64,000 bases of DNA, from assembly GCA_041650255.1 (NCBI GenBank), contig JBAZLL010000002.1:72654-136653 (forward strand). Reading direction: 5' to 3'. Shown in pieces: positions 41,278 through 50,691 of this stretch; positions within the stretch are counted from its first letter, which is position 1; each line of letters starts with the position of its first letter. The notes beneath the pieces were generated by a model. It searched no databases. It saw nothing but the letters and a program-made list of their open reading frames with translations, and had not been told where the DNA came from. This stretch comes from 1-14-0-10-45-29 sp041650255. Its GTDB lineage: Archaea; Micrarchaeota; Micrarchaeia; Anstonellales; Anstonellaceae. A program made the position numbers and the translations under genes.

Positions 41278-42929
41278 TGGTGCGAACGATGACTGAAAAT
41301 GTTGTTATTGATATATTGACAGATAAGCGCGTGCTTTTGCTCATATTGCTCACTTTGGGTGCCGTAGGCTGGATTTTCATAAACGGCGGACCATTCAACG
41401 GCGGGCTAAAATTCGGAATAGATTTTTCGGGTGGAGTAAGAATTCCGATTTTGCTTGAGCAGGCGGTTGACCCCGTCACAATGCAGGAAATGGTTGACAA
41501 CATTAAAACCCGCGCAAGCGCATTCGGCTTGAGCGAGGTAAAAGTGACTCCGGTTGGAGATTCGCAAATATTTGTAGAAGTGTCAAAAGCAAATCCGCAA
41601 CTTGTAACCGACATTGAGCGCATTCTCTCAAAACAGGGAGTATATCAGGGAATTGTGGATGGCAAAGTTGCGGTATCCGGAGATAGTCTATACCCGGACA
41701 CTGTTCGCAGAGACAATCCCGCATATTATGGCGGTGTCGATTGGGTAGTTGCATTTTCTCTTACATCTGATGGGCAGAAACACTTTAGTGAAGTGGTTCG
41801 CGGCAAAGGAAATTTCCCGCTTTATATGTATCTTGACCGCCCGACAAATGCAATAGTTGTGATTTCAAAAGAAGATTTGCTTGCCCAATCAACAATTGGC
41901 ACCGGTATAAACCAGCAAAATATAACCGAAGAGCAGGCAATAAAACTTGTAATTAGTGCCTTGAATTTGGAAGGTCATTCGGTCCCGATTTATCTTGAAG
42001 AAGGAATTAGCGAGCAGATTGAATCCGACACTCTAAAGCCTTTTGATGAGAATACTGCTGTAATAATTTCCAAAAATTCTTCGGAAAAAATAAAAGGACA
42101 ATTAACTTCGCTTGGTTTCAAATTAAAAGAAAAAAGCTCTGCCGACATGCAACCGGTCTACGCAGTATCCGGTACAAACTTGGGTTTTGTAGTAAATAGA
42201 TGGGATGCGCTCGGATTAAAATCCGCCCCGATTCTCTCGCCGTCAATTGCAAACGGCGCTCCGTCACAATCTTATGTGATTACTGGTGCCGCGCGCGGCA
42301 AAGGCAATGAAAAAATTGCTGATGCCGATTTGAGTGCACGTGAAATAATGTCTGTGCTAAAGGGAGGCGCACTACCGGTTCAAATATCACTTGGCTCGGT
42401 GCAGGAAGTTCCCGCAAAGCTTGGACAGGAAGTTTTGAATCTCTCGTTGCTCGGACTCGTATTTTCGGTTATTTGCATCGCGGTTATGCTTTCGTTGCGA
42501 TATCGCGAACCATCAGTGGTGCTCCCAATCGTTCTTACTTCAATTTCAGAGATTATCTTGCTTCTTGCAATAATCGGCTCGTTCTCAATAGATTTGGCGG
42601 CAATGGCGGGCATTATCGCGACAGTCGGCATTTCCGTGGACGCGCAAATTGTGATTACCGATGAATTGCTCAAGAAAAGAGAGGATGACGATATTCAGCA
42701 CAAGCTTGATGGCGCATTTCACATCATCGTTACGAACGCAACCGTTGCCATAGTCGCAATGCTTCCGCTTCTTCTCTTCTCCGGACTCGTGGAGATTATC
42801 GGTTTTGCAACCACAACCGTAATCGGTTACATATTGGGAGTATCTATCTCAAGGCCCGCATACGCAACAGTTGCAAAGAAGCTCTTTGTCTCAAAGAAGG
42901 CGCATGAAAAAGTTGCTGTTGTACAATAA
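41277..42929 (+). CDS. secD: Protein translocation subunit SecD
   Basis: 550 residues. The first loop has KFGIDFSGGVRIPILLEQ and the P1 region; membrane helices 2-6 include LSLRYREPSVVLPIVLTSISEI and GIIATVGISVDAQIVITDELL, with the essential Asp-containing SVDAQ motif. It provides the large external domain of the SecDF export partner. An alternative ATG lies 12 bases in (MTENVVID). The gene order secF-secD is the archaeal one. Confidence 0.94.
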   Translation: MVRTMTENVVIDILTDKRVLLLILLTLGAVGWIFINGGPFNGGLKFGIDFSGGVRIPILLEQAVDPVTMQEMVDNIKTRASAFGLSEVKVTPVGDSQIFVEVSKANPQLVTDIERILSKQGVYQGIVDGKVAVSGDSLYPDTVRRDNPAYYGGVDWVVAFSLTSDGQKHFSEVVRGKGNFPLYMYLDRPTNAIVVISKEDLLAQSTIGTGINQQNITEEQAIKLVISALNLEGHSVPIYLEEGISEQIESDTLKPFDENTAVIISKNSSEKIKGQLTSLGFKLKEKSSADMQPVYAVSGTNLGFVVNRWDALGLKSAPILSPSIANGAPSQSYVITGAARGKGNEKIADADLSAREIMSVLKGGALPVQISLGSVQEVPAKLGQEVLNLSLLGLVFSVICIAVMLSLRYREPSVVLPIVLTSISEIILLLAIIGSFSIDLAAMAGIIATVGISVDAQIVITDELLKKREDDDIQHKLDGAFHIIVTNATVAIVAMLPLLLFSGLVEIIGFATTTVIGYILGVSISRPAYATVAKKLFVSKKAHEKVAVVQ

Positions 42930-43070
42930 GCGAATCGAAATTATTCAAAATTGCAATCCAATCGCGCGCTGATTTATTTTTTTTGTTTTCAAACCTATTT
43001 TTTTTAAAAAACCAATTTGGGCAAAAGTATTTATTCTAATTTTTGCACCAGATATTCAATTCATTTGCAT

Positions 43071-43085
43071 CGAATGCTTCATTCG
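43071..43085. promoter_or_regulatory. Inverted repeat before the winged-helix gene
   Basis: CGAATG-CTT-CATTCG lies 50 bases before the start of the small winged-helix gene, between an AT-rich stretch and the ATTAATTAATTAA region. It could be an operator for that regulator. The remaining 206-base gap holds only T tracts and AT-rich DNA. Confidence 0.4.
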
Positions 43086-43135
43086 CAATATATGCAACCA
43101 TTAATTAATTAATTTTCTTTGATGAGAAGTTGTCA

Positions 43136-43435
43136 ATGGACTCACAGACACGCCTGCTTTACTGGTTGCTTCTTGCGACAAGAGGCGGCCCTACGCGCGT
43201 AAGGATTTTGCGAACCCTTTATGATGCGCCGGCAAATATGCGTCAGCTTTCATTAGGCCTTTCTCTTGATTACAAAACCGTGCAAGGGCATATCGAGCTC
43301 ATGCTTGAGAACGGCATATTGGATTCGGAAGGGAAAAAATATGGCGCAATATATGTAATCGCGCCCGAATGGGGGAATAATATTTATCTAAAAAACATAT
43401 TAGAGGGGACTGAAAATGGTAAAAAAAGAAAATAA
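43136..43435 (+). CDS. Winged-helix regulator, small
   Basis: 99 residues from the ATG at 43136 (GATGAGAAG upstream; a TTG two codons earlier is possible). RGGPTRVRILRTLYDAPANMRQLSLGLSLDYKTVQGHIELMLENGIL is a clear winged-helix of the ArsR-like archaeal type, with a wing (SEGKKYGAIYVIAPEW). The end of the gene overlaps the start of the next membrane-protein gene by 20 bases, so the two are translated together. Confidence 0.8.
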   Translation: MDSQTRLLYWLLLATRGGPTRVRILRTLYDAPANMRQLSLGLSLDYKTVQGHIELMLENGILDSEGKKYGAIYVIAPEWGNNIYLKNILEGTENGKKRK

Positions 43436-43844
43436 CTATGCGCTAAAATCCGCCGCAATAACGACTGTGGTGGTTTTGATATCAATATTCGGGCTTATGT
43501 TTGCAAACAACTTCATGCTAACAAAGCGGTTTGGCGGGGGGTTCATGCCTCCGCCCGAATTTCTATTCCTTGGCATACTCAGCTATGTGCTCTCAACGTT
43601 ATGTCTGGGGCTTTCGGTTTATCTCATGTTTATTTACATAAAGGATTATCTTGAGCTAAGAAGCAGTTTTACGCTCAGCATCGTGTTTTCATTGGTCGCA
43701 CTCATGCTTTTTTCTCTGACTTCAAACCCAATGGTGCATTCAATGTTTGGGTTTAATGCAAACCGGGCAGATATTTTCTCGTTTGTCCCGCTTTTCTTCA
43801 CCACGATTGCATTGGCAATTTTAGCGTGGGTAAGTTCAAAGTAA
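43416..43844 (+). CDS. Four-helix membrane protein paired with the winged-helix regulator
   Basis: 142 residues. Hydrophobic segments near 12-32, 48-70, 80-100 and 118-138; no charged catalytic residues in the helices. Unknown family. The 20-base overlap with the regulator gene suggests a sensor-regulator pair in which this protein may hold or sense at the membrane. AGAGGGGACTG precedes the ATG. Confidence 0.7.
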   Translation: MVKKENNYALKSAAITTVVVLISIFGLMFANNFMLTKRFGGGFMPPPEFLFLGILSYVLSTLCLGLSVYLMFIYIKDYLELRSSFTLSIVFSLVALMLFSLTSNPMVHSMFGFNANRADIFSFVPLFFTTIALAILAWVSSK

Positions 43845-44026
43845 ACGAGCACGCACGCTGGTTCCCCCTCTATTTTTTTATTTTTTATCGGTTCTTGTTT
43901 TGTTTTCGCATTTTTTTCAGGTTTTTGAATTATATTGCCATTTCTAATTCAAATTGGGTTGAATTTGGGTAAATTTTCGGCAAAATTCTTTATAAGCGGC
44001 AAGAATTATCTTCTCGGTGATAAAAG

Positions 44027-44674
44027 ATGAGCAAATATACTGCCGCATTAGCGGTAATTTTAGGTTTTGCAGGTCTTGCACTTGCATTTGGCGGCCTCGG
44101 ATACTTTGGCGATTTTGGATATAATTCTAATTCCGTATCTATCGAAGTCAAGGCCCAATTTTTGCAGGCGATGTTTGAAGGCAATTGGGATGTCGTGTCC
44201 GCTTTGCACAAGCAATATGGATTGGGCGGCAAGCGTTTTGATTCCATGACACAGGAAGAATTTGAAAAAATGCACACGCAACAAATCAAAACATTTGACT
44301 TGGAAGGGCAAATTCACGATGCAATAACTGCAAAAGATTATCAAACTGCCGTCAATTTGCAGGAACAACTTGCAACTTTGGTAAAAGAAAACATACCTGC
44401 CCCTCTCAATGACGAAAATCAGACACGAAAAATGCGCGGAAAGAGAAATTTTGCTCCGGAAGCATTAAACAAAACAATTGGGGGGATGTCAAAGTTCGGA
44501 TGTGAAATGAATGATGGGTTCGACTGCCAACATATAAATAAGGCATCAAACGCATCTGCCGATTTCAACTGTGCATTACCCGAATTCGATGGTGAAATGC
44601 CAAAATCCGGACGTGAAATGGGTAACGGATGCAACTGCCGACACGCAAACGAAACAACGAGTATATCAAGTTAG
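44027..44674 (+). CDS. Secreted hypothetical protein
   Basis: 215 residues. A signal peptide (AALAVILGFAGLALAFGG) is followed by a helical region (VKAQFLQAMFEGNWDVVSALHKQYG, HDAITAKDYQTAVNLQEQLATLVKE) with a Lys/Glu-rich character, and a C-terminal stretch with five Cys in two related blocks (SKFGCEMNDGFDCQHIN and SGREMGNGCNCRHANE), which look like an internal repeat. Family unknown. TATA-like TTTATAAGC lies about 30 bases upstream. Confidence 0.65.
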   Translation: MSKYTAALAVILGFAGLALAFGGLGYFGDFGYNSNSVSIEVKAQFLQAMFEGNWDVVSALHKQYGLGGKRFDSMTQEEFEKMHTQQIKTFDLEGQIHDAITAKDYQTAVNLQEQLATLVKENIPAPLNDENQTRKMRGKRNFAPEALNKTIGGMSKFGCEMNDGFDCQHINKASNASADFNCALPEFDGEMPKSGREMGNGCNCRHANETTSISS

Positions 44675-44705
44675 CTTTTTTCTCAAAAGGCTAAGACAAC
44701 CACCC

Positions 44706-44744
44706 TTGCCGGAACATAGATTCCCTATTCCTATGTTCCGGCAA
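44706..44744 (+). terminator. Perfect 14-bp hairpin
   Basis: TTGCCGGAACATAG and CTATGTTCCGGCAA pair without mismatch around an 11-base loop; an AT-rich stretch with a T tract follows. Its position 31 bases after the secreted-protein gene and before purL suits a terminator. Confidence 0.5.
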
Positions 44745-44861
44745 TTATATTCTAAAAATTTTTAACCAGATTTTAAGTAGTTTTTCACCTAAATCCGGTT
44801 CAAATTTCAAATATTTTCTCTATTCTATATCCTTCTTAAACTTTGTTTGCCACTTATTTGC

Positions 44862-47846
44862 ATGGCAAGGCGAATAGAAGTAGCACTAAAGCCTGACTTT
44901 GAGGACGCGACGGCAAACAATATTTTGCAAAGGCTAATTTCTGATTTTTCCCTTACCGGGCTTATTATGGTAAGGCGGGTAAATGTATATACTTTTGAAA
45001 ACGAAATTCTTCCGCCTGACGCACACAAATTCGCACAAGACGTTTTTTCAGACCCGCTCAATCAACAATACTGCATAGACTCCCCAATCGACAAATCATT
45101 TAGTGCGGGAATAGAAATCGGTTTTCGTCCCGGAGTAAAAGACAATGTGGGTGAAACTGCCAAAATCGCGTGCGAAGATGTGCTTTCAAAGCCGATTGAG
45201 GGAAAAATTTACACTTCAATGCTCTATCTTTTTTACGGGGATTTTCCGCTTGAAATCGCGCAACGAATCGCATCCGATGTTTTATGCAATCCGTTGATTG
45301 AGCAATGGCGCACCATAGAGCCCGTGGGAGTCGAAAACTTTTACGCTTCATCCTATATTCCAAAAGCAGGCGAAGATTCGCGCGGAATGGTTTCTCAAAT
45401 TTCATTGCCGGACAATAATCGCGAACTTGAAAAAATATCAAAGCACAGGCTTTTATCCCTCTCAACTGAGGAAATGCATCAAATCAGAAAATATTACCTG
45501 CGTCCAAAAACAATTCGGGATAGAAAAAAAGAAGGTCTGCCCAACATGCCGACAGATGTTGAACTTGAATGCATCGCTCAGACTTGGTCTGAGCATTGCA
45601 AGCACAAAATATTCAATGCACAAATAACTTACACCGAGCCTGCGGCGTCAAAAAAAGAAAAGAAAAAAGAAATAAAAATAGATTCGCTTTTCAAAACATA
45701 TATTTCCGGCACCACAAAAAAAATATTGCCTGCGCAAAAATATCTTCTTTCGGTATTTTCCGACAATGCCGGCGTAATGGCAATTGATACTGAATGGGCG
45801 CTTGCACTCAAGGTGGAAACTCACAACAGCCCGTCCGCACTGGATCCGTTCGGCGGCGCGCTCACGGGAATATTGGGCGTAAACCGGGACATTCTTGGAA
45901 CCGGGCTTGGAGCAAAACCGATTTTCAATACAGACATATTTTGCTTTGCCCCTCCCGATTACAAGGGGCAGATTCCGCCAAAGCTTCATCATCCAAAACG
46001 CGTTTTCCAAGGCGTTCGCGCCGGAGTGGAAAAAGGCGGAAATGCATCCGGCATTCCAACCGTGAACGGCTCAATAGTATTTGACAATCGCTATCTTGGA
46101 AAACCGCTTGTGTATTGTGGAACCGGCGGGCTCATGCCCCGAAAACTTTCAAACGGCCGCTTAAGCCACAAAAAAACAATCAAGCCAAGAGACCGCATCT
46201 TCATGGTCGGCGGTAAAGTCGGCAAGGACGGAATACACGGCGCAACCTTTTCTTCGGCAGAATTAAACGAGAGCTCGCCGACATCCGCGGTGCAACTTGG
46301 TGATCCGTTCACTCAAAAAATAATGATTGACTTTTTGCTTGAATCAAGGGACAAAGGGCTTCATTCCGGACTCACGGACGACGGCGCTGGCGGGCTTTCC
46401 TCGTCAATCGGCGAGCTTGCGACACTTACAGGCGGGGCGATTGTGCATCTTGAGCGCTGCCCTCTAAAATACCCCGGGCTTGACCCATGGGAAATATTTG
46501 TATCCGAATCACAAGAGCGCATGACGCTTGCCGTTCCATTGCAAAAAGCGGGGGAATTCGTAGTGCTTGCAAAACAGCACGGCGTTGAAGCCACCGATAT
46601 CGGAGAATTTACAAATTCGGGATTTTTGCGCGTGGAATATCATTCAAAGCCCGTTCTTCATCTTGAATTGGAATTTTTGCACAATGGCTTGCCGAGAATG
46701 AAACTAAACGCCGTTCACAGGCAAGTGCATTCTCAAAAAGAAACACTAACATTTCCTTCGGACTTAAAATCCGAATTGCTTTCTCTTCTTGCCCGTCCGA
46801 ACATCTGCTCAAAAGAAAACACAATCCGAAGATATGACCATGAAGTGCAGGGGATGAGCGTAATAAAACCATTGTGCGGAGTTGAGGCAGACGGTCCGTC
46901 GGATGCGGCATGTTTGCAGCCGTTCCCGCACAAGCATCTTGCGATAATTGTGTCTCACGGAATTTGCCCCAAGTTTTCCGATTATGATTGTTACAATATG
47001 GCACAACTGGCGGTGGACGAAGCGGTGCGAAATTATATCGCGACCGGAGGCGATCCGACTTGCTGGGGCGCGCTTGATAATTTCTGCTGGCCGGACCCGA
47101 TTAAATCCGCAGGCAACAAAGACGGCGAATACAAGCTTGCCCAACTTGTAAGGGCAAACATGGGATTGGCGGATATTTGCAAAGCATATTCCCTTCCTTT
47201 AATTTCCGGCAAGGACTCAATGAAAAACGACTATTCGCATAGCGGAATAAAAATTTCTGTCCCTCCAACTCTTCTAATATCTCTTTGCGGTGTTTCAAAG
47301 GATGCACGACGCTCCATAAGCACGGATTTCAAACAGTCTGGCGATTTGATTTATGTTCTTGGCAAAACGTTTGACGAATTGGCAGGCTCCGAATATTATC
47401 TGATGCATTCTGCACAGGGTTCAAGCGTGCCAAAAGTTTTGCCCGCAGATAATTTGCATCTTTACAAAAAGTTGCATGAAGCGATTCGTGAAGATTTGGT
47501 GCAGTCAGCCCATGATTGTTCTGATGGCGGTATCGGAGTGGCATTGGCGGAAAGCGCAATAGGCGGAAAGCTTGGCGCACACATTCACATTTCAAACATT
47601 TTAAGAGAAGACGGATTGCGCGATGACAAATCCCTTTTCTCGGAATCCGCAGGCAGATTTATTGTTACAATTCGTCCGGACTGCAAATCTCATTTTGAGA
47701 AAATCATGCACGGCAGTGTGTTCTCAAAAATAGGTGAGGTAATTTCCGGCTCCGAATTTATAATAAGCGGAACGCAAGATTCATCCAATATTAAGACGGA
47801 CGTATCCGAGCTTGAGGCTGCGTTTAAGAGCACATTGAATTTTTGA
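44862..47846 (+). CDS. purL: Phosphoribosylformylglycinamidine synthase, PurS-PurL fusion (PurSL)
   Basis: 994 residues from MARRIEVALKP. The first ~160 residues are two PurS-like units (RRIEVALKPDFEDATANNILQRL and FSAGIEIGFRPGVKDNVGETA), then the PurL domains: CIAQTWSEHCKHKIF, ALKVETHNSPSALDPFGGAL, VGGKVGKDGIHGATFSSAE and a second half with ISGKDSMKND. Archaea usually have separate PurS (~80) and PurL (~720); this fused long form is the PurSL type known from some bacteria. It needs the PurQ glutaminase encoded next. It makes FGAM from FGAR in purine synthesis. Confidence 0.93.
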   Translation: MARRIEVALKPDFEDATANNILQRLISDFSLTGLIMVRRVNVYTFENEILPPDAHKFAQDVFSDPLNQQYCIDSPIDKSFSAGIEIGFRPGVKDNVGETAKIACEDVLSKPIEGKIYTSMLYLFYGDFPLEIAQRIASDVLCNPLIEQWRTIEPVGVENFYASSYIPKAGEDSRGMVSQISLPDNNRELEKISKHRLLSLSTEEMHQIRKYYLRPKTIRDRKKEGLPNMPTDVELECIAQTWSEHCKHKIFNAQITYTEPAASKKEKKKEIKIDSLFKTYISGTTKKILPAQKYLLSVFSDNAGVMAIDTEWALALKVETHNSPSALDPFGGALTGILGVNRDILGTGLGAKPIFNTDIFCFAPPDYKGQIPPKLHHPKRVFQGVRAGVEKGGNASGIPTVNGSIVFDNRYLGKPLVYCGTGGLMPRKLSNGRLSHKKTIKPRDRIFMVGGKVGKDGIHGATFSSAELNESSPTSAVQLGDPFTQKIMIDFLLESRDKGLHSGLTDDGAGGLSSSIGELATLTGGAIVHLERCPLKYPGLDPWEIFVSESQERMTLAVPLQKAGEFVVLAKQHGVEATDIGEFTNSGFLRVEYHSKPVLHLELEFLHNGLPRMKLNAVHRQVHSQKETLTFPSDLKSELLSLLARPNICSKENTIRRYDHEVQGMSVIKPLCGVEADGPSDAACLQPFPHKHLAIIVSHGICPKFSDYDCYNMAQLAVDEAVRNYIATGGDPTCWGALDNFCWPDPIKSAGNKDGEYKLAQLVRANMGLADICKAYSLPLISGKDSMKNDYSHSGIKISVPPTLLISLCGVSKDARRSISTDFKQSGDLIYVLGKTFDELAGSEYYLMHSAQGSSVPKVLPADNLHLYKKLHEAIREDLVQSAHDCSDGGIGVALAESAIGGKLGAHIHISNILREDGLRDDKSLFSESAGRFIVTIRPDCKSHFEKIMHGSVFSKIGEVISGSEFIISGTQDSSNIKTDVSELEAAFKSTLNF

Positions 47847-47857
47847 TGTGATTGTGT

Positions 47858-48712
47858 ATGAAAATTCCAAAGGCTGCAATTCTCACCGGATTTGGTATAA
47901 ACTCCGAGGTTGAAACAGCACATGCGCTAAATGTTGCCGGAGCGCAATGTGAATTTGTTCATTTCAATTCGCTTGCCGACAACCCTAAAAAACTTGAAGA
48001 ATTTCAAATTTTCGTGCTTTCCGGCGGCTGGTCTTTTGCAGATGACATACAATCCGGTCGGGTGCTTGCAAACAAACTCAGATTCAAATTAGATGCTCCC
48101 ATGCGCTCTTTTATAGATGCTCAAAAGCCCGTGCTTGGAATATGCAATGGATTTCAGGCGCTTGTCCAGCTTGGCGCACTACCTGGCTGGGACAATTGCA
48201 AACTGGGAAATGTTACTCTCATGCACAACAAAAGCGGCAAATTTGAAGACAGATGGGTGCGTCTTCGCACGGAAACTTCGGTTTGCCCCTACGCGCAGGG
48301 AATGAGTAGTGTGTTTAGTTTGCCTATTCGGCACGGCGAAGGACAATTTGTGATGGCAACGCAAAAAGTTCTTGACAAGCTTAATGAAAATCGGCAGGTC
48401 GTTTTCAGATATGCAGATAAAGACGGGATGAAAACTTCAAAATATCCCGACAATCCAAACGGTTCCGGGGATGCGATTGCCGGAATTTGCAATGAGTCTG
48501 GCAATGTTATCGGACTTATGCCGCATCCGGAATGCCATGTGCGTTATTTGCAAAATCCGCACTGGACTTCTAATCCTCCTCACAAATTGCCCAATGACCC
48601 GATTAGCAGTGTGCTTCGCAAATTCGGGATTGGAAAAAAATCAATAGATGATTATGGTAATTGCATGCCATTTTTTGAAAACATTGTCAAGCAAGCGAAA
48701 AAAATAATGTAA
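47858..48712 (+). CDS. purQ: FGAM synthase glutaminase subunit PurQ
   Basis: 284 residues from the ATG at 47858. KAAILTGFGINSEVETAHAL start, then SGGWSFADDIQSGRVLA, VLGICNGFQALVQLG with the nucleophile Cys, and MPHPECHVRY with the catalytic His. It is longer than the ~225-residue PurQ common in archaea and matches the form that accompanies PurSL. It lies 11 bases after purL. Confidence 0.93.
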   Translation: MKIPKAAILTGFGINSEVETAHALNVAGAQCEFVHFNSLADNPKKLEEFQIFVLSGGWSFADDIQSGRVLANKLRFKLDAPMRSFIDAQKPVLGICNGFQALVQLGALPGWDNCKLGNVTLMHNKSGKFEDRWVRLRTETSVCPYAQGMSSVFSLPIRHGEGQFVMATQKVLDKLNENRQVVFRYADKDGMKTSKYPDNPNGSGDAIAGICNESGNVIGLMPHPECHVRYLQNPHWTSNPPHKLPNDPISSVLRKFGIGKKSIDDYGNCMPFFENIVKQAKKIM

Positions 48713-48781
48713 AATATTCAAGCTTGCACCTCACCATTTGCCTGCCGTTAAGATTATATTCTCTAAAGAGGAATAGATAAT

Positions 48782-50335
48782 ATGAAAAAAATAGGCTCAG
48801 ATTATTTGCTCAAAGCCGCCGAAGATGATTCCGCCCAAAACTGGGCACTGCGGGAAGAGTGCGGAGTCGTGGGCGCATTCTCATTTTCAGGAACGGATGT
48901 ATCGCAAATGATATACAAATCCCTTATTTCTTTACAGCACAGGGGGCAAGATAGCGCGGGCATGGCATCTTTGACCGGAAAAAAAATAACTCTCGTGCGC
49001 GACCTTGGGCTCGTATCCGACGTTTTCAAAAAATCGGATTTGCAAAAGCTCGAATCCGGCGTGTGTGTGGGTCATGTAAGATATCCAACCGTTGGTGCGG
49101 GTGGTCCCCAAGATGCGCAACCATTTGTGCAAACTTCAATAATCGGAGACATTGCGCTTGCGCACAATGGAAATATCGCAAACTACGGCAAGATGCGCGA
49201 CATTCTTCTAAAACTCGGATATACGCTAACTTCTACTTGCGATGCGGATTTGATACTTGCCGATTTTGTAAAAAACATAAAAGAAGTGCAAGGCGGCAAA
49301 AAAATAATATCCGAAAACAGCGAAAAAGAAAAAAATGAAAACCAAATTTTTGATGCGATTTTTAAAACAATGCAGGAGCTTGATGGTTCCTATTCCGTAT
49401 GCGCATTTACCGTCCGGGGGGAATTTATAGTATTTCGGGACCCGAACGCAATTCGTCCATTATGCTGGGGGCAAAATAAGGACATAATTATGTTTGCTTC
49501 CGAATCTGTCGCATTGGACATAAATTCAATCCCACTAAAAGGCGATGTTGCCCCCGGCGAAGCACTAATAATTACAAATGACGGAATCACAAAAAAAATA
49601 GTTGCAAAAAAAACTTCTCGGCGCCACTGCGCATTTGAATATGTATATTTTTCCCGCCCGGATTCCGTTCAGGAAGGAAAATTAATTTATGAAGCAAGAA
49701 TGGAAATGGGCAGGCGTCTTGCAAAATCCGCCCCGGTAAAAGCGGATATTGTAGTCGCAGTTCCCGACACTTCTCGCCCCGCTGCGTATGGCTATTGTGA
49801 AGAGTCAAAAATTCCGATGGCAGAGGGCTTGATGAAGAACAGATATGTTGGCAGGACATTTATCATGCCGTCCCAGCAAAAGCGCATGGAAGCAATAAAA
49901 CTGAAATTAAATGCGGTAAAACAACTGGTGCAGGGAAAACGCATCGTGCTAATTGACGATTCCATTGTTCGGGGCACAACCGTCGGCCCGATTGTAAAAC
50001 TTCTCAAAGATGCGGGCGCGACCCAAGTTCATTTGCGCATTGCCTGTCCGCCCGTGGTCTCTCCGTGTTTTTACGGGGTTGATTTGCCAACTTACGATGA
50101 ATTGATAGCACATAATCATAGTTCGGAAGAAATAAGAAAAATTTCAGGGGCAGATTCATTGGCATTTCTTTCAATTGATGATTTGGTCGCCTCAATTTCA
50201 AAAAGCAAAAAAGATTTGTGCCTCGGATGCCTAAACGGCGAATACCCGACTCAAATCGGCGACAAGCTTGCGAGCCTTATTAAATCAAAAGGAGGCAAGG
50301 AGGATATACGCATCTGGGAAGAAAAAATCGTTTAA
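48782..50335 (+). CDS. purF: Amidophosphoribosyltransferase PurF
   Basis: 517 residues. REECGVVGAFSF contains the Ntn nucleophile Cys27, so a 26-residue propeptide must be removed. The glutaminase domain has RGQDSAGMA, VGHVRYPTVG and HNGNIANY; the PRPP site is VLIDDSIVRGTTVGP. The Fe-S ligands of B. subtilis-type PurF are all present (HCAFEY, ACPPVVSPC, CLGCL). It catalyses the first committed step of purine synthesis. An unusual Lys/Glu-rich insert (GKKIISENSEKEKNENQ) lies near residue 178. Confidence 0.96.
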   Translation: MKKIGSDYLLKAAEDDSAQNWALREECGVVGAFSFSGTDVSQMIYKSLISLQHRGQDSAGMASLTGKKITLVRDLGLVSDVFKKSDLQKLESGVCVGHVRYPTVGAGGPQDAQPFVQTSIIGDIALAHNGNIANYGKMRDILLKLGYTLTSTCDADLILADFVKNIKEVQGGKKIISENSEKEKNENQIFDAIFKTMQELDGSYSVCAFTVRGEFIVFRDPNAIRPLCWGQNKDIIMFASESVALDINSIPLKGDVAPGEALIITNDGITKKIVAKKTSRRHCAFEYVYFSRPDSVQEGKLIYEARMEMGRRLAKSAPVKADIVVAVPDTSRPAAYGYCEESKIPMAEGLMKNRYVGRTFIMPSQQKRMEAIKLKLNAVKQLVQGKRIVLIDDSIVRGTTVGPIVKLLKDAGATQVHLRIACPPVVSPCFYGVDLPTYDELIAHNHSSEEIRKISGADSLAFLSIDDLVASISKSKKDLCLGCLNGEYPTQIGDKLASLIKSKGGKEDIRIWEEKIV

Positions 50336-50368
50336 ACCCGATTGCAAAATTTCAAAAATTTGGTTTTT

Positions 50369-50689
50369 ATGAATCGCAAGAAAAAACTTCCAAAACCAAT
50401 CGTACGCCTTAATCAGTCACTCACTATTTCAAATTTGTGGCTCTCCATTCTCTCGCTTGCGAATTCAAGGCCGATATATGCGTACACACTTCCCAAAGAG
50501 ATAGAAAAAACGTTTTCATTCACCCCTTCAAGACTTATGGTATATCTCGTGCTTTACAAGCTTGAAGCGGAAAAAATGCTTTCTTCAAACGAGAAGGGGC
50601 AGAGAAAATATTATTTTATAACCTCTTATGGAAAAAAGACCCTTTTGAATGCAAAAAAAATTCTTATAAAAAAGGCAAAAGAGCTGTAA
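50369..50689 (+). CDS. PadR-like winged-helix protein
   Basis: 106 residues from the ATG at 50369. NLWLSILSLANSRPIYAYTLPKEIEKTF begins like PadR regulators (W-x-x-IL-x-L), then TPSRLMVYLVLYKLEAEKML and a wing GQRKYYFITSYGKKTLLNAK. Basic, no ligand domain. The stop is two bases before the AK6-like gene, so both are one unit. Confidence 0.65.
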   Translation: MNRKKKLPKPIVRLNQSLTISNLWLSILSLANSRPIYAYTLPKEIEKTFSFTPSRLMVYLVLYKLEAEKMLSSNEKGQRKYYFITSYGKKTLLNAKKILIKKAKEL

Positions 50690-50691
50690 AA

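Noticed and set aside
44706..44744. Integron-type attC site or transposon end
   Set aside because: A single perfect hairpin after a gene, with no recombinase nearby; a terminator explains it.
45427..45787. Small frames inside purL and other long genes
   Set aside because: All lie within conserved coding sequence and lack promoter or ribosome binding sites.
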